The position numbers were made by a program, and so were the translations under genes. Under the pieces are notes generated by a model that was not told the DNA's origin, made no database searches, and saw only the letters and a list, made by a program, of their open reading frames with translations. Positions 41,526 to 49,355 of a stretch of DNA of 64,000 nucleotides are shown one piece after another (the stretch's first letter is position 1; every line of letters begins with the position of its first letter). The DNA is from Shinella zoogloeoides (GTDB lineage Bacteria; Pseudomonadota; Alphaproteobacteria; Rhizobiales; Rhizobiaceae), in contig NZ_CP132311.1 in the NCBI RefSeq assembly GCF_030733845.1, positions 747,501-811,500 of the forward strand, written 5' to 3'.

Positions 41526-41780
41526 TCAGTGCCGCCGCTCGTGCACGATGATGACGGGCTGCGGCATGAACAGCGCGTCGCGGCTCGACTGGCGCAGGCT
41601 TTCCCGGCGGTCGAGATCGATACGCTGCAGGCAGGCGGCAAAGGCGTCGGTGCGGGGGCGGAAGCCGTAGGAAACGCAGCGGTTCTCGTCGTTGGCGCGG
41701 ATTTCCTCCGCCGTCTGGCATCCGGCCAGAAGCATGGCGGTGGCGGCGAGGGCGGCTAGTCTTGGAAACATCGTGGACAT
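41526..41780 (-). CDS. Small lipoprotein
   Basis: An 84-aa lipoprotein: signal sequence with lipobox LLAGCQTA (Cys about 21), then a short mature part with two more Cys (NRCVSYGF and FAACLQR) that could form a disulfide. I see no named family. The start is ATG 41780; ATG 41771 is an alternative. Confidence 0.75.
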   Translation of the reverse strand: MSTMFPRLAALAATAMLLAGCQTAEEIRANDENRCVSYGFRPRTDAFAACLQRIDLDRRESLRQSSRDALFMPQPVIIVHERRH

Positions 41781-41844
41781 GCTGGCTCCGGGCGAACTGT
41801 TGCGCGCCCTGGAGATAGGCCCCTCGGCGCGCGTCGGCAAGGCC

Positions 41845-42225
41845 TCAGATGCGTTCGAGCACGTCGATGAAGGCGTCCGCGAAGCGCTTCAGGCCCTCGG
41901 TCTTCTCGTCGGGGTTTTCCACCCTGATGGCAGCGCCTTCCGCATCGAGCAGGGCGAAGACCACTTCGAGCACGCCGTCCTCGCCCTTCGGCACGCGCAG
42001 CGCCGCGATGCGCAGGCAATCTTCCGCAAGGCCGGAGGCGGGCAGGTCGAAGAGGAAATCGCCGCCGAGCTGGTCGGCCGCCATGCGCACCGCCGCGGCA
42101 AAGCTTTCCTCATCCCCGGAAAAACCGTCGAGCGAGAGTTCGAGCTCCAGCAGCTCCAGCGGCAGGGCGGGCTCGCCCGCGGTGGTGGCGACCGGTGTGT
42201 CGGCGGCGGTCTGCGTCGGCAACAT
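41845..42225 (-). CDS. Hypothetical acidic protein
   Basis: A 126-aa acidic protein without signal or membrane segment. The body is Leu/Glu/Asp-rich (LPLELLELELSLDGFSGDEESF, shortened here as LELLELELSLDGFSGDEE) and the end reads KRFADAFIDVLERI. AAGGAGAAG precedes ATG 42225, and the length is coherent. I do not recognise a family. The upstream gap holds two palindromes (42256-42271 and 42299-42310). Confidence 0.65.
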   Translation of the reverse strand: MLPTQTAADTPVATTAGEPALPLELLELELSLDGFSGDEESFAAAVRMAADQLGGDFLFDLPASGLAEDCLRIAALRVPKGEDGVLEVVFALLDAEGAAIRVENPDEKTEGLKRFADAFIDVLERI

Positions 42226-42255
42226 CGTCTTCTCCTTCGTCAATTCCGGTGAAAG

Positions 42256-42310
42256 CATGCGAAACCGCATGAAGACAAAATACCCCCGTCTAATAAAGCT
42301 CGTTAACGAG
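42256..42310. promoter_or_regulatory. Two palindromes in the gap between divergent genes
   Basis: CATGCG-AAAC-CGCATG at 42256-42271 and the perfect 12-bp palindrome CTCGTTAACGAG at 42299-42310 lie in an AT-richer gap between the divergent genes starting at 42225 and 42458. They are candidate operators; no regulator can be named. Confidence 0.4.
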
Positions 42311-42457
42311 TGTGGCAGATTTACGGCACGCAAGAAATTTGCGCGTGCAACGGCGAAAATAGCCTGGTCCCGTCGCCGCACCGGGCCGGTGGAAAAATCC
42401 CTCGCCCTGCGCTAGGGAAGGAGGGCGGCAGCGGCGCCGCGAGCATTCGGTGAGGCC

Positions 42458-43369
42458 ATGGCGATCACGATCCAGTACGAACGGCCCGTTTCCCATGCGG
42501 CGCATTGGGCGCGGCGCCTGGCGCTGTTCTCCTGCCTGCTGTTCGTCGCCGTCGTGCTGTCGCACCGCTTCGGCCCGCTGACGACGCCGCATTTCCTCGT
42601 GCTTGCCGGCTTTGCCATGGCGATGGCCGGGCTTGCCGTGCTGCTGGCGGCGATCGGCCTGGAGCGCCTCTGGCATGTCGGCGCGCGGGGCGGCAAGGCG
42701 TCGTTCATGGCGCTGCTGCTCTCGCTATTGCCGCTCGGCGTCGCGGCGGCGGCCGCCTATTCCTATTTCTACAAGCCGGCGCTCTACGACGTGACGACGG
42801 ACACCGCTGCCGCGCCGCCCTGGCTTGCCGTCCCCTCGGCCGAGCAGGACTGGCTGCCGCGCGCCGGCGTGGTGACGCCGCGCGACCGCGAGGTGCAGCT
42901 GGCGGCCTATCCAGGCCTGTCCGGCCGGCGCTACGAGGGCGCGCTCGACCGCGTCTACCAGGGCGTGCGCAAGGTCGCGGCCGCCTATGGCATCACGGTC
43001 ACCGCCGAAGACGGGCTCGACAATATCCTTGCCGATCTCGAAGACCTTGTGGTCGATCCGAACAAGGCGGCGCGGAGCGCCGAGGCGGTCGGCGAGGTGC
43101 CGATCCCCGAGGCCCGTCCGCTCGAAACACCGCTCATCCCGCGCATCGGCGGCGTCGGCGACGTGCTCCTGCAGGGCGAATGGCGCTCGCCGGTCTTCGG
43201 CTTCCGCTTCGACGTGGTCATCCGCCTGCGCGAGGAAGCGGAGACGACATTGGTCGACATGCGTGCCGCCTCGCGCTACGGGCCGCACGACCTCGGCATC
43301 GGCGCCGAACTGGTGGAAGGCTACCTCAAGGCGCTGGATGCCGAACTGCTCGGCATTGCCGGCGACTGA
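42458..43369 (+). CDS. DUF1499 membrane protein
   Basis: A 303-aa protein with three N-terminal membrane helices (about 20-40, 47-70, 84-104) and a soluble C-terminal DUF1499 domain (DRVYQGVRKVAAAYG, FGFRFDVVIRLREEAETTLVDMRAASRYGPHDLG). Function unknown. Its stop directly abuts the stop of the convergent MBL-fold gene, leaving no room for a separate terminator. Confidence 0.88.
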   Translation: MAITIQYERPVSHAAHWARRLALFSCLLFVAVVLSHRFGPLTTPHFLVLAGFAMAMAGLAVLLAAIGLERLWHVGARGGKASFMALLLSLLPLGVAAAAAYSYFYKPALYDVTTDTAAAPPWLAVPSAEQDWLPRAGVVTPRDREVQLAAYPGLSGRRYEGALDRVYQGVRKVAAAYGITVTAEDGLDNILADLEDLVVDPNKAARSAEAVGEVPIPEARPLETPLIPRIGGVGDVLLQGEWRSPVFGFRFDVVIRLREEAETTLVDMRAASRYGPHDLGIGAELVEGYLKALDAELLGIAGD

Positions 43370-44314
43370 TCAGAGCCCCGGCGCGGGGAAATAGAGCCCC
43401 TTGAGCGACGACGGCCCCTCGGTGACCACCTCGCCGCGCGCCACGAGATCTTCCAGATGCGCCAGCACCGAGAGCGCGGCCGCGCCGTGCAGGCGCGGGT
43501 CGGTCTCGCGGTAGATCACCTTGACCATGTCCGATATCAGCCGGTCGCCCGCGCGGATGCGCTCGCGCACCGCCCGCTCGCGCATGCGCCGGTGGGTGCG
43601 AAGCCCGCGCAGGAACGAGGCGGGCTCCCTCACCGGTCCGCCATGGCCGGGCAGGTAGAGCCGGTCGTCCCGCTCCAGCAGCCGTTCGAGCGAGGCCATG
43701 TAGTCCGCCATGGAGCCATCCGGCGGCGCGACGATGGTCGTCGCCCAGGCCATGACATGGTCGGCGGAAAAGACGATGCCGTCGGACCCGTCGAGCGCGA
43801 AGGCGGCATGGTTGGCCGTGTGGCCGGGCGTCAGCAGCGCCGTCAGCGCCCAGCCGTCGCCCTCGACCGTATCGCCATGGCCGAGCGTCACATCGGGCAC
43901 GAAGTCGCTGTCGGAACTTTCGGCGAAGGGATTGCTCTCGCCGGCATGCAGCGGCCGCGCCGCGCGGTGCGGGCCTTCCGCCACGACGATCGCGCCGGTC
44001 TCGGCCTTCAGCCGGCGGGCGAGCGGCGAGTGGTCGCGATGCGTGTGGCTGACGGCGATATGCGTCACCTCGCGCCCGGCGAGCGCCGCCATCAGCGCCT
44101 GGAAGTGCGCCTCGTCCTCCGGGCCGGGATCGATCACCGCCACCGAGCGCCCGCCGACGATGTAGCTGTTCGTGCCGTGGAAGGTGAAGGGGCTCGGATT
44201 GTTGACGGTGAGGCGCTGCACACGCGGGCCCACCGGCACGGCCGTGCCATAGGCCGGCTGGAATTCGAGGTCGAAACGGGGGCTTTCGTCTTTGTCGCTC
44301 AAGGGCAGGGTCAC
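43370..44314 (-). CDS. MBL-fold metallo-hydrolase
   Basis: A 314-aa metallo-beta-lactamase-fold hydrolase. The zinc motif SHTHRDHSPLARRL (H-x-H-x-D-H), the later His in LTPGHTANHAAFAL, the metal Asp in VFSADHVM and the final His in YLPGHGGPV are all present. The C-terminal winged-helix-like tail is typical of LACTB2-like members. The start GTG 44314 overlaps the cupin stop (GTGA), so the two are coupled. Confidence 0.9.
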   Translation of the reverse strand: MTLPLSDKDESPRFDLEFQPAYGTAVPVGPRVQRLTVNNPSPFTFHGTNSYIVGGRSVAVIDPGPEDEAHFQALMAALAGREVTHIAVSHTHRDHSPLARRLKAETGAIVVAEGPHRAARPLHAGESNPFAESSDSDFVPDVTLGHGDTVEGDGWALTALLTPGHTANHAAFALDGSDGIVFSADHVMAWATTIVAPPDGSMADYMASLERLLERDDRLYLPGHGGPVREPASFLRGLRTHRRMRERAVRERIRAGDRLISDMVKVIYRETDPRLHGAAALSVLAHLEDLVARGEVVTEGPSSLKGLYFPAPGL

Positions 44315-44607
44315 TTGTATTCGATTTCGATGAAGCTCATCGGCTTGTCGCCGCCGTTGACGACATTGTGCGCCACGCCCGCCTCGCGACGGTAGACCGC
44401 GCCGGTCTTGCTGTGCACCCGCCGCTCGCCGCCGTCCTCCTCGATCAGGAAATCGCAATCCGTCATCGGCACCACGACATAGCCGAGCCCGTGCACATGA
44501 TGGCCGGTATCGGCGCCCGGCTCGAAATCCCAGCGCGTGACGCGCACCACCGCATCGTCGAGAAGAACGGTGGGCACGGCCGGCGGGCGGGCGCGGAACT
44601 GGGACAT
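44311..44607 (-). CDS. Small cupin-domain protein
   Basis: A 98-aa single cupin. The metal motif appears as GADTGHHVHGLGYVVVPM (three His) and the second cupin motif around AGVAHNVVNGG. It has no signal. GAGGAG lies before ATG 44607. It is coupled to the MBL-fold hydrolase downstream; the substrate is not evident. Confidence 0.88.
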   Translation of the reverse strand: MSQFRARPPAVPTVLLDDAVVRVTRWDFEPGADTGHHVHGLGYVVVPMTDCDFLIEEDGGERRVHSKTGAVYRREAGVAHNVVNGGDKPMSFIEIEYK

Positions 44608-44742
44608 GGCGGCTCCTCGTGAAGGAAAGGTTTCCGGCCGGACCCTATCGCCGCGCACCGGGCCTGCCAAGCGCCAAGCCGCCGCGCACCTGTGCAATAG
44701 GGCAGGGCGAAGAGAATAATCGCGCGAAAGGGAACATAGGCA

Positions 44743-44771
44743 TTGTCCACGCCGCCCCGCTTTGCTATCAG
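44743..44771 (+). promoter_or_regulatory. Promoter of tRNA-Gln
   Basis: TTGTCC (44743-44748), a 17-bp spacer and TATCAG (44766-44771) end 13 bases before the tRNA. Confidence 0.6.
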
Positions 44772-44784
44772 GCTCCCGCCATGG

Positions 44785-44859
44785 TGGGGCGTCGCCAAGC
44801 GGTAAGGCACCGGTTTTTGGTACCGGCATTCCCAGGTTCGAATCCTGGCGCCCCAGCCA
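44785..44859 (+). tRNA. tRNA-Gln (TTG)
   Basis: A complete cloverleaf: acceptor TGGGGCG / CGCCCCA, anticodon stem CCGGT / ACCGG with loop TTTTGGT giving anticodon TTG, T-loop GTTCGAATC, and an encoded CCA at 44857-44859. Confidence 0.96.
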
Positions 44860-45039
44860 TGGTTTTCCAAAAACAAGCATCATCTCGTTGGCGCCACGCA
44901 CGCTGGACTATGCCTGCGTTGCAGGCTTTCTCGTCCGCCAGCAGGAATTGCGGACATGCTTCATTGAAATGACGGGCGATGCCCCTATTATCTCGTCACG
45001 CCGGGTCAGGGCCGGCTGGGATTCAACAGGGAGTCGGAT

Positions 45040-45498
45040 ATGGGTATCTTCAGTTCCATCAAGGAAAAGCTCTTCGGCAAGGCAGAGCAGGAAAAGCCTG
45101 CGGAAACCGCCGCAAGCGAAACGATCACGGCCGGCAGCGCAAAGCCGGTAACGGCCGATGTTTCGGCGACGCCGACGACGGCCAGCAATGAGGCCGTGAC
45201 GCAGCCGGCCGAGAACAAGACGGCCGCCTCGTCGGGCGCCCCGGTGGACGTCGCGGCCATCATGGACGCGGCGGTCAAGAAGAACGGCCAGAAGCTCGAC
45301 TGGCGCCGCTCCATCGTCGACATGATGAAGGCGCTCGATCTCGATTCCAGCCTTTCCGCCCGCAAGGAACTGGCCGACGAGCTCGGCTATACCGGCGACA
45401 AGAACGATTCCGCCACGATGAACGTCTGGCTGCACAAGGCGCTGATGAAGGCGCTCGCCGACAACGGCGGCAAGGTCCCGGCCGACCTGCTGGACTGA
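45040..45498 (+). CDS. DUF3597 domain protein
   Basis: A 152-aa protein with a short N-terminal MGIFSSIKEKLFGKAEQEKP, an Ala/Thr-rich linker (about 20-65), and the C-terminal DUF3597 domain (KLDWRRSIVDMMKALDLDSSLSARKELA, shortened here as DWRRSIVDMMKALDLDSS, then MNVWLHKALMKALADNGGKVP). Function unknown. GGGAG precedes ATG 45040, and a hairpin follows the stop. Confidence 0.85.
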   Translation: MGIFSSIKEKLFGKAEQEKPAETAASETITAGSAKPVTADVSATPTTASNEAVTQPAENKTAASSGAPVDVAAIMDAAVKKNGQKLDWRRSIVDMMKALDLDSSLSARKELADELGYTGDKNDSATMNVWLHKALMKALADNGGKVPADLLD

Positions 45499-45507
45499 TC
45501 GACGATA

Positions 45508-45534
45508 AAGCCCGCCGGACCTTCCGGCGGGCTT
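45508..45534 (+). terminator. Hairpin after the DUF3597 gene
   Basis: A perfect 12-bp stem, AAGCCCGCCGGA / TCCGGCGGGCTT, with a 3-base loop. The downstream CTCGCCTT is a poor T-tract, so it may end transcription only partly. Confidence 0.65.
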
Positions 45535-45643
45535 CTCGCCTTAAGGGCGTCGCCAAAAGCCGGTGCGTTCTTGCGCAAGGCCCTTCGTTCCGGCCCGCAG
45601 ATGGTGTTATCACCGTCGCACAACGCAAGACGGGAGATATTAA

Positions 45644-46348
45644 ATGAGCACGAACAAGGTGGCGGTCATCACGGCCGGCGGCAGCGGAATGGGCGCGGCG
45701 GCGGCAAAGCGGCTCGCAGCGGACGGATACAAGGTGGCGATCCTGTCGTCCTCCGGCAAGGGCGAGGCGCTGGCCAAGGAACTGGGCGGCCTCGGCGTCA
45801 CCGGCTCCAACCAGTCGAACGACGACCTCAAGGCGCTGGTCGACCTCGCTGTCTCGACCTTCGGCCACATCGACGTGCTCGTCAACAGCGCCGGCCATGG
45901 CCCGCGCGCCGAAATCACCGCGATCAGCGACGAGGACTGGCACAAGGGCATGGACACCTACCTGATGAACGTCATCCGCCCGGTGCGGCTGGTGGCGCCC
46001 ATCATGAAGGCGCAGAAGTCCGGCTCCATCGTCAACATCTCCACCGCCTGGGCCTTCGAGCCCTCCTCGATGTTCCCGACCTCCGCCGTCTTCCGCGCCG
46101 GCCTTGCCGCCTATACCAAGCTTTTCGCCGATACCTACGCGGCCGACAATGTGCGCATCAACAATGTGCTGCCGGGCTGGATCGACAGCCTGCCGGGCAC
46201 CGAGGAGCGCCGCGAGAGCGTGCCGATGAAGCGTTACGGCACGATGGAGGAGATCGCCGCCACCGTCGCCTTCCTCGCCTCCGAGGGCGCCGGCTACATC
46301 ACCGGCCAGAACCTGCGTGTCGATGGCGGGCTGATGCGTTCCGTTTAG
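45644..46348 (+). CDS. Short-chain dehydrogenase/reductase fold protein with altered catalytic site
   Basis: A 234-aa SDR. The Rossmann motif TAGGSGMG and the NSAG loop (LVNSAGHGPRA) are kept, and the C-terminal ITGQNLRVDGGL is typical. Where SDRs have Tyr-x3-Lys, this protein reads S-A-V-F-R (about residues 147-151) just before AGLAAYTK. The catalytic Tyr and Lys are therefore Ser and Arg. It binds a nucleotide probably, but the usual hydride chemistry is in doubt. Confidence 0.88.
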   Translation: MSTNKVAVITAGGSGMGAAAAKRLAADGYKVAILSSSGKGEALAKELGGLGVTGSNQSNDDLKALVDLAVSTFGHIDVLVNSAGHGPRAEITAISDEDWHKGMDTYLMNVIRPVRLVAPIMKAQKSGSIVNISTAWAFEPSSMFPTSAVFRAGLAAYTKLFADTYAADNVRINNVLPGWIDSLPGTEERRESVPMKRYGTMEEIAATVAFLASEGAGYITGQNLRVDGGLMRSV

Positions 46349-46384
46349 AGGGGCGAGGTATTTTCTTACAGAGCGCTGCCGCTT

Positions 46385-46429
46385 TCCCTTCTCCCCTCGG
46401 GGAGAAGGTGGCCCGAAGGGTCGGATGAG
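46385..46429. repeat. RIME arm left of the IS110 element
   Basis: TCCCTTCTCCCCTCGGGGAG and following AAGGTGGCCCGAAGGGTCGGATGAG. It is a type-B RIME arm with its own hairpin. It ends at GGATGAG, where other copies continue into GGGG; the IS110 DNA follows. Confidence 0.7.
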
Positions 46430-46444
46430 CATCTGTGTTGAAGG

Positions 46445-47434
46445 TCAAGGTGGATTTGGCGTCCAGCATCGATTTTGGGTAAGAAGCGTGTTGGCGAGGA
46501 CGACGAGTTTTCGCATGACGGCGGTGAGAACGACCTTGGCCTGCTTTCCGTTGTCCTTCAGCCGTGTGGCGAAGGTTTTCATATCCGGATTGTAGCGGCA
46601 GGCCGACAGCGCCGCCATGTAGAGGGCGTTGCGCGGCGTCTTGCGGCCGCCACTGATCGAGCGCTGCCCCTGGCGCGCGCCACTGTCGTTGGCGATCGGC
46701 GCCAAGCCGGCCAGCATGGCCGCCTGCTTGGCATTGCAGTGCCCCAACTCGCTCAGGCCGATGACCAGGCAATGAGCCGTGACGGCGCCGACGCCGGGAA
46801 CGGAGGTCAGGATTTCCACTCTGCGGCAAAGCTCGGGATCCTCGGCGATGCGCTGGGCGATCTCCTTGTCCAAGCTTTCGATATGCCGCTGCAAGGCTAT
46901 GACCAGCTTGCCGAGCTGCTGGCGCAGGAAAGCACTATCCGTCGCTTTCAGGCGGTTCTTGTGCGCCGCCAGATCGGCTGCGGCCGCGCAGCGCGCATTG
47001 ATCAGTTCGCCAAGTGTTTCCAGAAGCTTGTCGGGAGGCGCGGTGGGCGCTGGCTGCTGCATTTGCGAGAGAATGGCGAGAAAGCGGGCATCCAGCCGAT
47101 CGGTCTTGGCCAAGTGGCCGCAGGCTCTGGCGAACATGCGGGCGCGATACGGATCGACGATAGCGACCGGAAAGCCGCTCTCATGCAGACTGCGATGGGC
47201 CAGTCGGTGAAACTTGCCCGTCGCCTCCATCACGATAGAGGCCGGCTGCAGCCCGCGCAGTAGCCGCTTCAGCGCTTGCAGCCCGGCCTTGCCATTGGCG
47301 AGCCTGAGGTCGCGGCCCAGCGGATGCAAATGAATGTCGAGCCACTCTTTACAGACATCGACACCGACATAAACTGGTGCCGCGTTTGGTTTTGACGATA
47401 CCTTGCCTTGCATGCGGGACTTGCTCCCCATCAT
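46445..47434 (-). CDS. IS110-family DEDD transposase
   Basis: 329 aa. The N-terminal RuvC-like domain shows the DEDD residues in VGVDVCKEWLD, VMEATGKF and AKTDRLDARFLA. The C-terminal Transposase_20 domain has the HhH-like LTSVPGVGAVTA and the Ser region NDSGARQGQRSISGGRKTPRN, the proposed nucleophile area. All catalytic positions appear intact. ATG 47413 with GGGGAG upstream is an equally good start; it would give 322 aa. Confidence 0.93.
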   Translation of the reverse strand: MMGSKSRMQGKVSSKPNAAPVYVGVDVCKEWLDIHLHPLGRDLRLANGKAGLQALKRLLRGLQPASIVMEATGKFHRLAHRSLHESGFPVAIVDPYRARMFARACGHLAKTDRLDARFLAILSQMQQPAPTAPPDKLLETLGELINARCAAAADLAAHKNRLKATDSAFLRQQLGKLVIALQRHIESLDKEIAQRIAEDPELCRRVEILTSVPGVGAVTAHCLVIGLSELGHCNAKQAAMLAGLAPIANDSGARQGQRSISGGRKTPRNALYMAALSACRYNPDMKTFATRLKDNGKQAKVVLTAVMRKLVVLANTLLTQNRCWTPNPP

Positions 47435-47454
47435 CTGTTCAGGACAAACGCGAA

Positions 47455-47547
47455 GGACGGCCGGACCAAGCTCATCCCCGGTTCAAGCCAAGGGGGTCGC
47501 GGTCCCGACCGTCCGCACTCCGGCGGATGGCCATCCGCCGGAGTGCG
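47455..47547 (-). ncRNA. Structured non-coding segment of IS110, bridge-RNA candidate
   Basis: Read on the transposase strand, this segment has a perfect 16-bp hairpin (GCACTCCGGCGGATGG then its complement, 47515-47546). A second long stem follows (GGACGGTCGGGACC at 47501-47514 with GGTCCGGCCGTCC at 47455-47467). The second stem encloses an internal loop and an inner CCCC/GGGG helix. Related IS110 elements encode a bridge RNA in the non-coding DNA 5' of the transposase. Its identity here is inferred from position and shape only. Confidence 0.4.
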
Positions 47548-47630
47548 CATCGATCATCAAGCAATCAATGCAAAATGAACATGCAAGGGGGTGATACGGC
47601 GGGAAACGTTGTCCCTTTGCCTTCGGCATC

Positions 47631-47676
47631 CCCCTCATCCGCCTGCCGGCACCTTCTCCCCGAGGGGAGAAGGGGG
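47631..47676. repeat. RIME arm right of the IS110 element
   Basis: CCCCTCATCCGCCTGCCGGC followed by ACCTTCTCCCCGAGGGGAGAAGGGGG, a type-B RIME arm in the opposite orientation to the one at 46385-46429. Confidence 0.75.
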
Positions 47677-47728
47677 ATGGTGGCACCCCGATTTTCCTAT
47701 GGAATTGGCGTGCTTGCTTCAGTACGCG

Positions 47729-48475
47729 TCAGGCGAGGGTGCCAAGCGGGATGAGTTCCCCGGCGCCTGGCTGCCAGGCATTGCCCTCCCAGTCGCCGAG
47801 CCATCGGTCGACCTTGAGGCCGGCCTCGGCAATCAGCGCCTCCAGTTCCGCCTTTTCCGGAAAGGCGATGCGGGAGGCTGCCGAAAGGCGTTCGCCCGTC
47901 GCGCGGATCTCGTAATGGGTCTCGTAGGTGACGATGCCGGTCGCGGCATCGCAGGCGACGTCGTTCCACGCGGCGACCGTGCCGAAACGGGGATGCTCGA
48001 CGAGACGCATGGATTGCTCCGGCCTCCATTCCTCCCATTCCCGGCAGGCGGGATTACGGCTGTCGAAGATGAAGCGGCCGCCGGGCGCAAGATGCGCGGC
48101 GATGGTGGCAAGCGCGGCGCGGCGGTCTTCCTTTTCCAGGAAGACCTGGAAGGCATGGCCGGTCAGCACGACGAGGTCGAAGCGCCGGCCGAGCCGCAGC
48201 GTGCGCGCATCGCCCTCGATGAAGTCCACGCCGTCCGCGCCGGCCTTGCGGCGGGCAATGTCGAGCATGGGCGCGGCCGGATCCACGCCGACGACCGTAC
48301 GGCCTCCGGAAAGCGCCACGGCCAGCGCGCCGGTGCCGCAGCCGAGATCGAGCACGCTTGCCGCGTCCTGCGCCAGCGCGTGGCAATAGGCGAAGTCCGG
48401 CGACCGCTCCCAGCCGTTTTCCAGATCGTAGAAATCGGCCAGCGCCGGGTCGTGGTAAAGGCGGTCTTCGTCCAT
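47729..48475 (-). CDS. Class I SAM-dependent methyltransferase
   Basis: A 248-aa methyltransferase with the SAM-binding motif VLDLGCGTGALAVAL (about 43-57), the acidic turn VVGVDPAAPMLDIARRK and a later GGRFIFDSRNPA. The substrate is unknown. I start at ATG 48475, where GGAGGAG lies upstream; the open frame continues further but reads through a terminator and the neighbouring gene. Confidence 0.9.
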   Translation of the reverse strand: MDEDRLYHDPALADFYDLENGWERSPDFAYCHALAQDAASVLDLGCGTGALAVALSGGRTVVGVDPAAPMLDIARRKAGADGVDFIEGDARTLRLGRRFDLVVLTGHAFQVFLEKEDRRAALATIAAHLAPGGRFIFDSRNPACREWEEWRPEQSMRLVEHPRFGTVAAWNDVACDAATGIVTYETHYEIRATGERLSAASRIAFPEKAELEALIAEAGLKVDRWLGDWEGNAWQPGAGELIPLGTLA

Positions 48476-48489
48476 GCTCTCCTCCCAGG

Positions 48490-48517
48490 AAAAAAGGCCG
48501 CGCGTTGCCGCGCGGCC
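48490..48517 (-). terminator. Rho-independent terminator (minus strand)
   Basis: A 9-bp stem, GGCCGCGCG / CGCGCGGCC, with a 4-base loop is followed on the minus strand by TTTTTT. It ends the lipoprotein gene at 48544-48888, just before the methyltransferase start. Confidence 0.9.
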
Positions 48518-48543
48518 CCGGAACGATCGGCCTCGGCCGGCGC

Positions 48544-48888
48544 TTACTTCTCTTCGCCGGCCGCGTCGAGAACCTTCTCGCAATGCGTCGGGCCGCCCTT
48601 CGGATCGACACGATCGGCGACGGCGCGGATATTGTTGATGCGGTAGGCGTCGTTCACGGTCAGCTCGACCGTGCAGGACTTGCCCTTCGCATAGCCGCCG
48701 CGCCACTTGTAGAGCGTCGAGCCGCCCGAACCGGCCATGTCGGATTGCGGCGGGCCGTAGGCTGCGAAGAAGCTGCCGGCGGCCTTGCCGTTCCAGCGGG
48801 CCTGCAGCGGGTTGGACGCGACGGTTGCGGTGGTGCATGCGGTGAGGGCAAGGGCGAGGCCTGCCAGAATTGCGATGCGGGACGTCAT
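48544..48888 (-). CDS. Hypothetical lipoprotein
   Basis: A 114-aa lipoprotein: lipobox ALTACTTA (Cys about 18), then a small domain with a Cys pair (KSCTVELTVND and THCEKVLD) and WNGKAAGSFFAAYGPPQSD, which resembles small envelope assembly folds. I name no family. GAGGAA lies upstream of ATG 48888, and a strong terminator follows. Confidence 0.75.
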   Translation of the reverse strand: MTSRIAILAGLALALTACTTATVASNPLQARWNGKAAGSFFAAYGPPQSDMAGSGGSTLYKWRGGYAKGKSCTVELTVNDAYRINNIRAVADRVDPKGGPTHCEKVLDAAGEEK

Positions 48889-49238
48889 GGGTGCGATTTC
48901 CTCGGACTTCGTGCGGCCGTTCTCCGGGACTCGGGGATTAAGCCTCGATTCGCCATAGCGCAGCACGCGCAAAAGGGGAATCGCCGGCCACGCCAACTTT
49001 GCGGCCGTCCCCAACCGAAGGGCGCCGAAACTTGCGGATTTGCAACAGTTCGCCAATCCGCCGCCCACGCCGGCTCCATGAGCACTTCCTTTACTCTTGA
49101 GGCGCACCATGTTCCCGCAGGACGTGTGTCGCGCCATCGATCCGGGGGCCGGGGCGGTTTCCGGGATCGGGGAACAATCCGGGTGCGGCGTACTTCCTCT
49201 ATCGTCGTCGTCGGCCATTGAGCGCAAGGAGGCTCGAA
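48889..49238. other. 350-bp stretch without a recognised gene
   Basis: It lies between the divergent lipoprotein gene and the 38-aa microprotein gene. It holds the promoters of both by position. I see no credible ORF, long repeat or terminator in it. The last 20 bases carry the strong ribosome binding site of the next gene. Confidence 0.5.
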
Positions 49239-49355
49239 ATGGCAGTGCAGACAGAAAAACAGAGGGAATACGACCGCACGCTCCTGCGTTTCGTCTTGGG
49301 AACGCTGGCCAGCCTACTCGCCTTGGGCATCCCGCCGCTGATGCTGCTGATCTGA
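49239..49355 (+). CDS. 38-aa hydrophobic microprotein
   Basis: A short gene encoding MAVQTEKQREYDRTLLRFVL and then GTLASLLALGIPPLMLLI. A charged head is followed by one membrane helix. The ribosome binding site AAGGAGG lies 6 bases before ATG, stronger than at most genes here, which argues for real translation. No family is known to me. Confidence 0.65.
   Translation: MAVQTEKQREYDRTLLRFVLGTLASLLALGIPPLMLLI

Larger units (their letters stand above)
46430..47629 (-). mobile_element. IS110-family insertion sequence (approximate limits)
   Basis: A DEDD transposase gene with about 15 bases of flank on its 3' side and about 195 bases of non-coding DNA on its 5' side, lying between two RIME arms. 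No terminal inverted repeats are seen, as expected for the IS110 group. The limits are inferred from where RIME sequence stops on each side. Confidence 0.65.

Noticed and set aside
48476..48838. N-terminal extension of the methyltransferase
   Set aside because: The frame stays open, but it runs through a strong terminator and the coding region of the neighbouring lipoprotein. The start with GGAGGAG at 48475 fits the family length.
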